The translations under genes were made by a program, and so were the position numbers. Below, in pieces: positions 43,604 to 52,098 of a stretch of DNA of 64,000 bases. The DNA comes from CAZFLN01 sp964519905 (GTDB taxonomy: Bacteria > Patescibacteriota > Microgenomatia > UBA1400 > UBA1396), in the NCBI GenBank assembly GCA_964519905.1, contig CAZFLN010000006.1:7068-71067 (forward strand). The letters are read 5' to 3'. Under the pieces are notes generated by a model. The model saw only the letters and a program-made list of their open reading frames with translations, was not told where the DNA came from and did no database searches. Numbering within the stretch: the stretch's first letter is position 1; the number at the start of each line of letters is the position of its first letter.

Positions 43604-45466
43604 ATGGCAAGTTCGCCCCTTCCTGCATATTCTCCATCTTTGGAGATGGTGCTGCGTACCTGGGTGCAGAGTGTTTTACAGTCGCAAGGGATTGTGCTTG
43701 AAGATGAAAAAATTTTCTGGGAGCGACCTGCTCAAGAATCTCACGGTGATTGGGCAACTCCATTAGCGTTGCAACTTTTTCAGCAGCGAGCAAATTGGCC
43801 AGAATCTCCACTCTTTGTAAACGCCAGCTCTCCACGAGCGGTTGCTGAACAGTTGCTCCAGTTGCTTCAAGATGATCAATCTTCTTCGGTCGAGCCAACA
43901 TGGATAGACTCTCTTTCGGTGGCTGGTCCTGGTTTTATTAATGTGCGTCTCAGTGAGTCCTACTGGCTGCAGATTCCGCATATGATTGTTTCTGCCGGAA
44001 ACGAATTTGGCCGCTTGGATATTGGGGCTGATCAAGTGTGGGAAGTTGAGCATACTTCTCCGAATCCGAATAAAGCCATGCACCTTGGCCATTTGCGCAC
44101 CAATGTGACCGGTATGTCTCTCGCCAATATTTGGGAAGCAGTTGGTGTAAAAGTCATTCGTGAATCAGTCGATAATAATCGCGGAATTTCGATTGCGAAA
44201 CTGATGTGGGGATTCTTGAAATTTGCTCGCAAGTCGACAGATACTCCAATAGACCTTGCGTATTGGTCTGAAAATCCAGAAAAGTGGATGACTCCTGAAG
44301 AATCTGGTCAGCGACCTGATCGCTTCATGGATAATCTCTATGTTCAAGGTGCTGCTGACTGTGAGAGTTCTCCAGAATCAGAAGCGCTGGTTCGACAGTG
44401 GGTGGTAGATTGGGAAGCCAAAGATCCGCTCAATTGGAAGTTGTGGCGTCATGTTTTGGAGTACGTCTACGAGGGTCAGAATCTGACATTAGAGCGATTG
44501 CACAATCACTTTGATCATGTCTGGCATGAACACGACCATTATGAAGCTGGAAAAGAATGGGTGCAACAAGGGGTTGAATCTGGAGTGTTTCGTCAGCTGG
44601 AAGACAGCGCCATTTTGACCAATCTAGAGACGTATAAAATTCCAGATACGGTTGTTCAGAAAAAAGATGGAACCTCGTTATACATTACGCAAGATATTGC
44701 TCTTACAAATTTGAAGAATCAGGCCTATCAACCAGATCGTTTAGTCTGGGTGGTTGGTTCTGAGCAGTCGTTGGCATTGCAACAAATGTTTGCGGTCTGT
44801 GAGCAGCTGGGAATTGTGACTTTGCAGCAGTGTGAGCATATCAATTACGGCTTTATGAGTATAAAAGGCCAAGGGAAAATGAGTTCTCGTAAAGGAAATA
44901 CCATTTTTATTGATGACCTTCTTGATATGGCACGAGACTCGGTGCGCAGTCGCATTCAAAATGATGATTTAAGTGAAACCGATAAAGATGCGGTAGCGGA
45001 GCTACTCGCAGAATCGGCTGTGAAGTACGCTATTCTCAAGGTTGGGCGCACGACCGATACTCAATTTGATGTTGAAACCTCGATCTCCTTGGAAGGAGAT
45101 TCTGGTCCATACTTGCAGTACACGCATGCTCGCTGTTGTTCTATTTTGCGACAGGCAGAAAATGATTTAGTAGTTTCTGGAGAGTTTGACTCATCGCTTC
45201 ATCCAAGTGAAGTGGCACTGGTTCGCTGGCTTGATCGCTACCCAGAAATCGTTTCTGAGGCTGCGCATGCTGCTGCTCCAAACATGATTGCTCAATACCT
45301 GTATGAACTTGCACAGCGCTTTAATGCGTTTTACTCTCAAGTGAGTGTCCTCAATGCTGACTCGGCAGCCGCTCGAGCGCATCGTTTGCAGGAAGTTCGT
45401 AGTGTGGCTCAGGTGCTGAAATCGGGCTTTGCGCTACTTGGTTTTGCTGCGGTTGAGCGAATGTAA
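43604..45466 (+). CDS. argS: arginyl-tRNA synthetase
   Basis: A 620-residue class I synthetase. The HIGH motif is HLGHL in HTSPNPNKAMHLGHLRTN, the KMSKS equivalent is KMSSRKGN, and the C-terminal DALR anticodon-binding domain ends the protein (LYELAQRFNAFYSQVSVL). Charges tRNA-Arg. Two tRNA-Arg genes also lie in this window (TCT, TCG). Confidence 0.95.
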   Translation: MASSPLPAYSPSLEMVLRTWVQSVLQSQGIVLEDEKIFWERPAQESHGDWATPLALQLFQQRANWPESPLFVNASSPRAVAEQLLQLLQDDQSSSVEPTWIDSLSVAGPGFINVRLSESYWLQIPHMIVSAGNEFGRLDIGADQVWEVEHTSPNPNKAMHLGHLRTNVTGMSLANIWEAVGVKVIRESVDNNRGISIAKLMWGFLKFARKSTDTPIDLAYWSENPEKWMTPEESGQRPDRFMDNLYVQGAADCESSPESEALVRQWVVDWEAKDPLNWKLWRHVLEYVYEGQNLTLERLHNHFDHVWHEHDHYEAGKEWVQQGVESGVFRQLEDSAILTNLETYKIPDTVVQKKDGTSLYITQDIALTNLKNQAYQPDRLVWVVGSEQSLALQQMFAVCEQLGIVTLQQCEHINYGFMSIKGQGKMSSRKGNTIFIDDLLDMARDSVRSRIQNDDLSETDKDAVAELLAESAVKYAILKVGRTTDTQFDVETSISLEGDSGPYLQYTHARCCSILRQAENDLVVSGEFDSSLHPSEVALVRWLDRYPEIVSEAAHAAAPNMIAQYLYELAQRFNAFYSQVSVLNADSAAARAHRLQEVRSVAQVLKSGFALLGFAAVERM

Positions 45467-45471
45467 GAATT

Positions 45472-46365
45472 TTATTCCTCAGAAAAAAACCGGTGCAAGA
45501 CTTCTTGGCACAGTTGAAAAGTGTTCCCAGAGAAATCTTTCTTGGGATTCAATTCCACTACATCCATCGACCAAGTGTGATTCTTTTCTTGCAGTTTTTG
45601 TCGGACAAAATCCACTACCGGCCAAATTTCTTCTGGAGAGAGACCTTTTTCATTGGGTGTTCCTGTGCCTGGGGCATATTTTTTTGCAAACACATCAATA
45701 TCGAAGGAAATATGAATGTGTTTGGTTGTGTTAAAAATAGTCTCGAGTCGAGTTTTCCAGATTTCTGGGTTCTTCAATTCCTGGCTGGTAATGGGCGGAC
45801 GATTGTGATGTTTCAGAAAGTTGATTTCTTCTTCCTCCAGCACCGGATTCCCGATAAGCTGATATTTTTGAGGAGAAATTTTATTTGGGATGAGCGTGTT
45901 GATTTGTGGAAATGAAAACTCATCCAGTACCGCTCGTAACCACATGCCATGGAGGTTGCCACTCGGGCTGGTTTCTGGCTGATGGAGATCCCCATGAGAA
46001 TCAAATTGAATGAGTCCAACCGACTCGGCTGGAAAAACGGTGAGCACGCTGGCGACAGTCATGAGACTGATACTGTGATCTCCTCCAAAGAAAACAGGCG
46101 TTGTGTCCGGTTCCCACATCTGGAGAACAGTCTTTTTCCCTTCTCGGTACTCTTCTACTACTGCCTGGAGTGACTGGGAAATGCTCTGCAGTTCCGTTTT
46201 GGGAGGAGAAAAAGCAAGGAGTTTCTTTTTTTCTGCCAAGGAAAATGTTTTAAGAAGCACTTCGGCACCTGTTTCTACTCCAAAGTTATATTCTGTTTCG
46301 CCCAAAGAAAGGAACTCCATTCCTCGGCGAGATGCCAACCCAAATGCTTGAATTTTTTGTTCCAT
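45472..46365 (-). CDS. ureohydrolase family protein (arginase/agmatinase-like)
   Basis: A 297-residue protein. Manganese-binding motifs are GGDHSIS, DSHGDLHQ (usual DAHxD) and SFDIDVF (usual SxDxDxxDP). A lysine replaces the final part of the last motif (FAKKYAPGTGTP), where DP is usual. It hydrolyses a guanidino or related C-N bond, releasing urea in arginase and agmatinase, or formamide in formimidoylglutamase. Substrate uncertain. It converges on argS with a five-base gap. Confidence 0.82.
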   Translation of the reverse strand: MEQKIQAFGLASRRGMEFLSLGETEYNFGVETGAEVLLKTFSLAEKKKLLAFSPPKTELQSISQSLQAVVEEYREGKKTVLQMWEPDTTPVFFGGDHSISLMTVASVLTVFPAESVGLIQFDSHGDLHQPETSPSGNLHGMWLRAVLDEFSFPQINTLIPNKISPQKYQLIGNPVLEEEEINFLKHHNRPPITSQELKNPEIWKTRLETIFNTTKHIHISFDIDVFAKKYAPGTGTPNEKGLSPEEIWPVVDFVRQKLQEKNHTWSMDVVELNPKKDFSGNTFQLCQEVLHRFFSEE

Positions 46366-46439
46366 AGTACCTCTGTGCCAAGTCTAGCACGCGGAATTTC
46401 TTTCTTCATCTTTCGTGTTCTCTTTGGTATTCTGAATAT

Positions 46440-46715
46440 GTGGAGTACCTAATAATACACGAAGAGATATCTGTGGCTGGAGTCTTCTCTGAGGGGAAAT
46501 TTTCCCCGACAGCGTTTGTGTGGTCAGGAACAAAATGGCATATTCAGGAGATTACCAGTAAAGTTTTGGAACGAGATGGTGGCGTTCCACGTTGTTACTA
46601 CAGCGTCGTAGCCAAGACTGACCAGCGGACACAAGTGTTTCGATTGCTCTTCCAGAAATGGGCCGAAACATGGTGGATTGAGGAGGTGTGGGATGAGCCG
46701 TTGGCTGCATATTGA
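46440..46715 (+). CDS. small DUF6504-like protein upstream of Pol IV
   Basis: A 91-residue protein. The pattern FVWSGTKWHIQEIT ... ETWWIEEVWDEP resembles DUF6504, a small domain found beside Y-family polymerases in other bacteria. GTG 46440 lies six bases after TATTCT (46428-46433), so it is probably leaderless. It overlaps the Pol IV start by 23 bases, suggesting translational coupling. Function unknown, possibly a polymerase accessory factor. Confidence 0.65.
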   Translation: MEYLIIHEEISVAGVFSEGKFSPTAFVWSGTKWHIQEITSKVLERDGGVPRCYYSVVAKTDQRTQVFRLLFQKWAETWWIEEVWDEPLAAY

Positions 46716-47928
46716 TATTAATGCTTACTTTGCCACGCTTTTACAGCAAGAAAATCCAGGATTACGGGGAAAACCAATTGGCGTTTTAAAAAGTGCTGGT
46801 CGAACGTGTGTTATCACCGCCTCAAAAGAAGCGAAGGCGCGGGGAGTTCGCACTGGTTGTTCCAAACAGGAAGCTGAGTCACTGGTTCCAGAAATAATTT
46901 TTGTACCGGCGAACTTTCCGATGTGTTTGGATGCGACCAAAGGTCTTCACAAAATTTTTACCGACACCGCGCCAACTGTGGAGATTTTTTCTTTGGATGA
47001 ATCCTTTATTGATCTGGCAGATTGTCAGCGCCTCTACCCTTCTGCACGAGCGGTAGCAGAGCAAATCCAGCAAAAAATAAAAGCAGAACTCGGGGATTGG
47101 GTCACGTGTAACATTGGGATTGCCAGGAATCGTTTTCTTGCCAAATTGGCGAGTGAAGTTTCTCCAAAGGGTTCTATCACTGAAATCACGGACGAAAACC
47201 AAGATGATTACCTGAGTTCTGCTGAGTTCTCGAGTGTCTGTGGCATTGGATATCGACTGGAGCAGCGGTTGCGGAAAATGGGAGTGCAGAATACGTACCT
47301 CATTAATTTTGTTTCGGAAGAAGATTTGTTGGGAGAATTCGGTCCATTTTGGACACAAGAATTGCTGAAAATGGCACGGGGTGACGAACCCCTTATGCTG
47401 GCGCGTGGCAGTGAACCTCCCAAACCGATTCAAAGCATTGGGAGATCTATAACTGGATACCGTTTAAATAGTGATCCAGCGACCACGCGCCGCATTCTCT
47501 ACAATTTGTGTGCGGAAGTGATGTATAAAGCGCGTCGGCAAAAAGTGGTTGGGCGGCACGTGAGCGTGTATCTTTCTAATAAGCATGGTCGTTCTTGGTA
47601 TCGTCACCAGACGCAATTGACTCCAATTTTTCATCTGGATGAGCTTTTTTCTGTGGTGGAGAAACTCTCTCAGTTAGAGACGAAGCCTTTTCCAGTTATA
47701 AAGTATGCGGTACGAATGAGTTTGTTGCAGTCACAGTACACAACCGTAGAGCCACTGTGGGAAGATTGGCAGCGACAAGAAAAGGTGGCACAAGCACTTG
47801 ATACACTTACTCAAAAATATGGCTTGTACAGTGTTCGATCTGGTGTGATGATGGACCGAGAAACACTGATTCGTCCAGAGGTAACTGGGTATCTAGGCGA
47901 TAAAGATTTTCAGATGAATCTGACCTGA
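46693..47928 (+). CDS. dinB: Y-family DNA polymerase (Pol IV/DinB-like)
   Basis: A 411-residue polymerase. Active-site acids are in HIDINAYFA (residues 6-8) and FSLDESFID. The fingers/thumb region follows and the little-finger domain is in the last third. It bypasses lesions during replication and has no proofreading. ATG 46693 is preceded by GAGGAGG. No clear beta-clamp motif could be identified at the C-terminus. Confidence 0.92.
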   Translation: MSRWLHIDINAYFATLLQQENPGLRGKPIGVLKSAGRTCVITASKEAKARGVRTGCSKQEAESLVPEIIFVPANFPMCLDATKGLHKIFTDTAPTVEIFSLDESFIDLADCQRLYPSARAVAEQIQQKIKAELGDWVTCNIGIARNRFLAKLASEVSPKGSITEITDENQDDYLSSAEFSSVCGIGYRLEQRLRKMGVQNTYLINFVSEEDLLGEFGPFWTQELLKMARGDEPLMLARGSEPPKPIQSIGRSITGYRLNSDPATTRRILYNLCAEVMYKARRQKVVGRHVSVYLSNKHGRSWYRHQTQLTPIFHLDELFSVVEKLSQLETKPFPVIKYAVRMSLLQSQYTTVEPLWEDWQRQEKVAQALDTLTQKYGLYSVRSGVMMDRETLIRPEVTGYLGDKDFQMNLT

Positions 47929-47931
47929 TCT

Positions 47932-49749
47932 TTACCAGCTCCCGCCGCCACCACCACCGCCACCGCCGCCAGATGATCCTCCTCCACCACTCCAGCCAGA
48001 TGATGAACTCGATGGGGCAGAAAACCCAGCTTTGGATTGTGAACGAAAAGAGTTGACTAAGCTTTGTTGCATCAGTCCGTTTTGAACGAGTGCTTGGGCA
48101 TATTCTGGGGGTTTGAGGTGCAGGTCTTTGAGGTCTTTCGTAAGTTGTCTCACAACTCCAAATGCGACCGCGAACGGAAGGACTTCTTCCACAAAAAGGT
48201 TTTTTTCCTTAATTTCTTCTCGCCACTTCCCGCGTGAGATTGTTTGACTCAGACCTTTCATCTTCCAGGCAAGATTACTTCCGACTGCTGTTCGGCTTGG
48301 CATCGCCCAAGCACAAGCAAGGGAGAGACCAGTCGAAAATATGAAGAGTGGCCAAAGAAGCATGGGAACAAATGGCGACAAAGCATTGAGTGCGCCAACC
48401 AGAATCACGGCATTGACTCCAATTGCAGCGAATATCCAGCCGGTTCGTATATAACTGGTTCGTCCTTGGATGAGATTTTTTTCTACGAGCTGCTTTTCGA
48501 TCTCTTGTCCAACTTTGTGCATTGTCATGGAAAGCTTTCCACTCAAATCTTTGAGTGAAACTTCGTCTCCCGTAGCAAAAATTCCATCGAGAAGGACTTG
48601 TTGTGCGGCAGAGATTTTCTGCTTGGTATTTATTTTTTTCTTGAACCAGTACTCATTCTTCTTTCGTCGTTCGATGGTGAGAAGTTTTTTTCTGGCTAAA
48701 TCAAGAATCTCAGCCGTCACCGCTTCTTGAGAAAATTGTTCTTGGACAAGGAAACTTGCTTCGCCAGGAGTCAGCTCTTTGGGTGGTTCGTAGATGAATG
48801 GAACCGTCGGCAAGTTCCAGGGCCAGTACTGTTTTTGCTCCCCAGAAGTGTTGGGAGTATGAATATTTCCACCATACCACCAGTCGCGACCTTTCTTTCT
48901 GTAAGCATTTACAAAGAAAAGAACTGGGCCAATGGCAAAGAAGAGTGCCCAGTTATCTTTGAGCCACCATACCCAAGTTTGCAGTGGCGTGGGAGCTTGG
49001 ACTGGTCCAGATGAATCAAGAGAAATTTGAGCGGTGACATTGTCTCCAAAGTAGATTGTTTTTGGATACGTGAGTTCAGCTGTTTTTCCTGAAGCAGTAA
49101 TAGTACATAAGAAGTTATTTTTTCCATACGCACCAGAGAAACACTCAGCCAGAGTGATCTCGTTTGGACTGGTAATTGTGGCAGAGGTGGAAAAGACAGG
49201 AATGCGCCAGCTTTCTCCTACAATGTCCCAGTACAACTGTGGTGTTTCTGGAGAGTCGCTGTGAGCTTGAATAGCATGATCGACTCTATACGAAATCGTA
49301 TAGGTTTTTGGTCCAGTAAAGGTGGTGATTGGGTCACCGATCTTGAGAGTCAAGAACGCCCCATCGGCTGTTTGCTCAACCGGTACCGATCGACCATCTG
49401 CCCGGACTCGCACGTCTCGTACCTGTGCAGTAAATCGCCATCCGTCGCGGTTGTAACGGAAGGGAATTTGGCGGTAAATGCCATGACGGGGACTTGGGGC
49501 AAAGAATTCAAGTGTTTCGGTAATGATGATGTCGCCATTTTCCTGAATTTGTATATCACTGTGGAAAGAGTGAATACCTTCTTGGAGTGAGACGGTATCT
49601 TCGGTGTTTGATTGCGCGTTGATTTGGTTTGCGTGTGTGAGTGGAACTATTGTAAAAATCACTGCCAAAATCAGGTACAATGCGGTGGTATGACAACCTC
49701 GGCACACTTGAGCGATTTGGCGGAACAGATTTGGAAAGAACTGGATCAT
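47932..49749 (-). CDS. DUF2207 domain membrane protein with glycine-rich C-terminus
   Basis: A 605-residue protein. It has a signal peptide (LYLILAVIFTIVPLTHA), an extracytoplasmic DUF2207 beta-domain (ITETLEFFAPSPRHGIYRQIPFRY), several membrane helices with a cytoplasmic winged-helix-like part, and a C-terminal GGSSGGGGGG run ending in GSW. Widely conserved, function unknown. The start is uncertain: ATG 49749 overlaps the DHH gene's start by 60 bases, while a TTG at 49680 would give a shorter signal peptide and no overlap. Confidence 0.88.
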   Translation of the reverse strand: MIQFFPNLFRQIAQVCRGCHTTALYLILAVIFTIVPLTHANQINAQSNTEDTVSLQEGIHSFHSDIQIQENGDIIITETLEFFAPSPRHGIYRQIPFRYNRDGWRFTAQVRDVRVRADGRSVPVEQTADGAFLTLKIGDPITTFTGPKTYTISYRVDHAIQAHSDSPETPQLYWDIVGESWRIPVFSTSATITSPNEITLAECFSGAYGKNNFLCTITASGKTAELTYPKTIYFGDNVTAQISLDSSGPVQAPTPLQTWVWWLKDNWALFFAIGPVLFFVNAYRKKGRDWWYGGNIHTPNTSGEQKQYWPWNLPTVPFIYEPPKELTPGEASFLVQEQFSQEAVTAEILDLARKKLLTIERRKKNEYWFKKKINTKQKISAAQQVLLDGIFATGDEVSLKDLSGKLSMTMHKVGQEIEKQLVEKNLIQGRTSYIRTGWIFAAIGVNAVILVGALNALSPFVPMLLWPLFIFSTGLSLACAWAMPSRTAVGSNLAWKMKGLSQTISRGKWREEIKEKNLFVEEVLPFAVAFGVVRQLTKDLKDLHLKPPEYAQALVQNGLMQQSLVNSFRSQSKAGFSAPSSSSSGWSGGGGSSGGGGGGGGGGSW

Positions 49750-50709
49750 GCTGACTCTATTCTACTGCATTTTCATCCAAATCCGGATGGCGATAGCATG
49801 GGCTCAGCGCTCGGTTTAGCGCATGTATTGCGTGATTCTGGAAAGGCGGTCACGGTTATTGCTGGCGATTCTTTGATTCCAGAGTATTTGCGCCATCTTC
49901 CGGGTGTTGAGTTGGTGCAGGAGATTCCTTTTACCTCGGTAGATCAAACTCAGTTTGATCTGTTTGTTATTCTGGATAGTGCCTCTAAAGATCAAATTTC
50001 CAAACAAAGTGAGGTGGAGTTTTCTCCTTCTTTGCGTACCATTGTGGTTGATCATCACGCCACAAATACTGGCTACGCTGATATAAACTGGATTGACTCT
50101 TCTGCTCCAGCCACGGCCCAATTGGTGACTGAACTTGTTACTTTGAAAGACCTTTCCATTTCTACCGCGGCGGCAACTTGTTTGCTGGTTGGTCTGTACA
50201 CCGATACTGGTGGATTTCAGTATCCGCCAACTGGTCCAAGAACCTTTGCGGCTGCCGCCACACTGGCTGCTGTTGCTCCAGAGTATCACCAAGCTATTTT
50301 CCCAATTCACAATCAGTTGAGTCCGCACAACGTGCAGTATCAAGGATTGGCGTTGCGGAATATTCAGTTGTTCCCACTTCCAGATGGAAAGCAGCTCGCT
50401 CTCTCGGTAGTTTCGGCGCAGGAGCGTTTAGAGGCTGGAATCACTCCGGAATTTGCAGACAAGAGTCATATTGCCAATATCCTGAAATCAGTTGTTGGTT
50501 GGGATGTAGCGGTTGGTGTGGTCGAGATTGAGCCCGGAAACGTCAAAGCCAGTTTCCGCACTCGGAATACTAAGCAGTACCATGTTGGGAACATTGCTGC
50601 GAGTTTAGGGGGCGGTGGACATGCAGCAGCAGCAGGTTTGTCTCTGCAGGATTCTCTCCCAGAGACAGTGCAAAAGATTGTGCAAGCTGTTCAGGAGTAT
50701 GTTTCCTGA
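49690..50709 (+). CDS. DHH/DHHA1 phosphoesterase (NrnA-like oligoribonuclease/pAp phosphatase)
   Basis: A 339-residue protein. Metal-binding motifs are HPNPDGDSMGSALGL, ILDSASKDQ and VVDHHATN, and the C-terminal DHHA1 substrate-binding motif is GGGGHAAAAG. It degrades short oligonucleotides and pAp to mononucleotides. ATG 49690 is supported by TACAAT (49676-49681) eight bases upstream; the longer frame to 49612 runs into the DUF2207 gene. Confidence 0.92.
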   Translation: MTTSAHLSDLAEQIWKELDHADSILLHFHPNPDGDSMGSALGLAHVLRDSGKAVTVIAGDSLIPEYLRHLPGVELVQEIPFTSVDQTQFDLFVILDSASKDQISKQSEVEFSPSLRTIVVDHHATNTGYADINWIDSSAPATAQLVTELVTLKDLSISTAAATCLLVGLYTDTGGFQYPPTGPRTFAAAATLAAVAPEYHQAIFPIHNQLSPHNVQYQGLALRNIQLFPLPDGKQLALSVVSAQERLEAGITPEFADKSHIANILKSVVGWDVAVGVVEIEPGNVKASFRTRNTKQYHVGNIAASLGGGGHAAAAGLSLQDSLPETVQKIVQAVQEYVS

Positions 50710-51188
50710 TTTTTTACGTGTCGTCTAGAGATACATCTCCAAGCCGCCACACTGCTGAGCCCTAACATTCCGCCGAGAACGTTGAGCAGAATATCATCTA
50801 TGTCACTGGCTCCAATATGGAGAAAGTACTGCAGTATCTCAACAGTCAGACTTAAAAAAATCATGAGTACCAGATGCCGCCAGTATGGGACGGCACGACA
50901 AATGGCTGGCAAGAGTATCCCGAGCGGAAGAAACAACAGAATGTTCCCCAGAATATTATTGAGTATTACAGTCTGAGAAACACTCGTTGCTCGCCAGTAG
51001 TTTCGGATGGTTCGAAACGGTTCAAGGTTTATGCCTTGATACGTGGTTCGCTCTTGGATCAGCAGCTCAGCAGGAGAAACATATGCCAGAAGCGTAGCGG
51101 TAATAAAGAGCACGAAGTACAGTCCAAGCAGGAGCGGGAGTGCTCGTCTCCAGAGCTGAACACTTTTTGGAGACGAAGAAACAGTCAT
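50691..51188 (-). CDS. VanZ family membrane protein
   Basis: A 165-residue, four-helix membrane protein with the VanZ pattern: NNILGNILLFLPLGILLP and VEILQYFLHIGASDIDDILLNVLGGMLG. VanZ proteins contribute to low-level teicoplanin resistance in some Firmicutes, but the general role is unknown. Its 3' end overlaps the DHH gene by 19 bases. Confidence 0.9.
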   Translation of the reverse strand: MTVSSSPKSVQLWRRALPLLLGLYFVLFITATLLAYVSPAELLIQERTTYQGINLEPFRTIRNYWRATSVSQTVILNNILGNILLFLPLGILLPAICRAVPYWRHLVLMIFLSLTVEILQYFLHIGASDIDDILLNVLGGMLGLSSVAAWRCISRRHVKNQETYS

Positions 51189-51216
51189 GCTGATTTTTTG
51201 CTTCTGTGCAAACAGA

Positions 51217-51750
51217 TTAGAAAGTCAGTTCCATGAATCGCACCGTGGTTGGTGGCTGGAAAGTACTATCTGGAAGAGACTCAAACGTACAGCTGATCTG
51301 CTCTTTTACCTTTTCCATTTCCTCGATTTCTTCTTCAGTTAAGTCTGAAAGATTAAAGGGATCATTGTCTGAGTCTGAATCAGTATCTGAACCTTCAGTT
51401 TCATACTCTACAACCGGCATCTTTATGCCTGTCTCTTCCCCACTACTCCAGATATAGGTAAACTCCCCGTCGGTGAGGATATTGGCCGTTTCGTTGAGCT
51501 CAGGGTCGACGGAAGAAATAAACTGTTTCTTTCCACTCGACTTGAATTCGGCATCACCATCTTCTGAGCGGATGGTACAAGAGATATCATTTCCTGCCTG
51601 CAGTGCGGCATAAATTCGGCTCTGGCCAACAATGTTGTCTCCCGTTGCTTCTTGGGATTGTCCGAGACCAGGAACATTTGCAGGGATGCAAGCCGTGAGT
51701 AAAACTCCAGAGAAAATGGTGAGTGCAGTGAGGGAAATTCGATGTAACAT
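51217..51750 (-). CDS. putative lipoprotein, 177 aa
   Basis: N-terminal signal with lipobox LLTAC (Cys about residue 21), so probably diacylated and membrane-anchored. The mature part (CTIRSEDGDAEFKSSGKKQF, ANILTDGEFTYIWSSGEETGIKMP) resembles periplasmic proteins with a single beta domain, and a DSDSDND acidic run follows. Shine-Dalgarno AAGGAG. Last chromosomal gene before E2. Confidence 0.75.
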   Translation of the reverse strand: MLHRISLTALTIFSGVLLTACIPANVPGLGQSQEATGDNIVGQSRIYAALQAGNDISCTIRSEDGDAEFKSSGKKQFISSVDPELNETANILTDGEFTYIWSSGEETGIKMPVVEYETEGSDTDSDSDNDPFNLSDLTEEEIEEMEKVKEQISCTFESLPDSTFQPPTTVRFMELTF

Positions 51751-51854
51751 GAACGGCTCCTTTTTGGTATGAGTCGACCCCCAATTTTGAGGGCTGTATT
51801 GGTTATAGCGTGTTGAGCAGATATTTGCAATGCGGTTGGAGAGCGAGTGCGTTG

Positions 51855-51971
51855 ATGGTGCACCTATTGTACCAAAATTGGAACACCTTACTTGAGTACC
51901 TGAGGAAACTTACTGAAACTGTCTCACGATGGTTCGATGTGCCAGTCCCTGCCTACCAGATTTCGGTCTAA
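51855..51971 (+). other. E2 left end: in-frame C-terminal tail for the E2 recombinase
   Basis: TGGTGC at 51856-51861 equals the first six bases of the tRNA-Arg 3' end at 61745-61750, and TGGTGCACC/TGGTGCGCC match at 8 of 9. Aligned there, the recombinase frame continues unbroken into this ORF, giving a tail HLLYQNWNTLLEYLRKLTET that ends YQISV and stops at TAA 51969-51971. The WN-x-(L/I)L-x-x-L pattern and the SV ending match the E1 left end. The core match is short, so the boundary is provisional. The sequence from 51972 to the next gene is regulatory. Confidence 0.45.
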
Positions 51972-52031
51972 ATTATTCCACCTTAGAGGGAATAGAACAT
52001 TGTTAGATGCGACAAATTCTTCGGGTTATTT

Positions 52032-52095
52032 TATAATCAAAGTATATAAAACGGAAGATGAAAATAGAGACTTCCGTCCCAATTTGGATTGAAAC
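52032..52095 (+). promoter_or_regulatory. promoter and structured leader with a CRISPR-repeat-like end
   Basis: TATAAT at 52032-52037. A 7-bp hairpin ACGGAAG (52051-52057) / CTTCCGT (52071-52077) follows. The last 20 bases (52076-52095) end GGATTGAAAC and contain CCAATTTGG, both typical of type I CRISPR repeats. There is only one copy and no spacers. The ATG follows four bases later without a Shine-Dalgarno. Confidence 0.4.
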
Positions 52096-52098
52096 ACA

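Noticed and set aside
47932..47990. Glycine-codon run as a tandem repeat or assembly artefact
   Set aside because: A glycine-rich end closing in W is a normal ending for DUF2207 proteins.
52076..52095. CRISPR array
   Set aside because: Only one repeat-like unit, no second copy or spacer nearby and no cas genes in the window.
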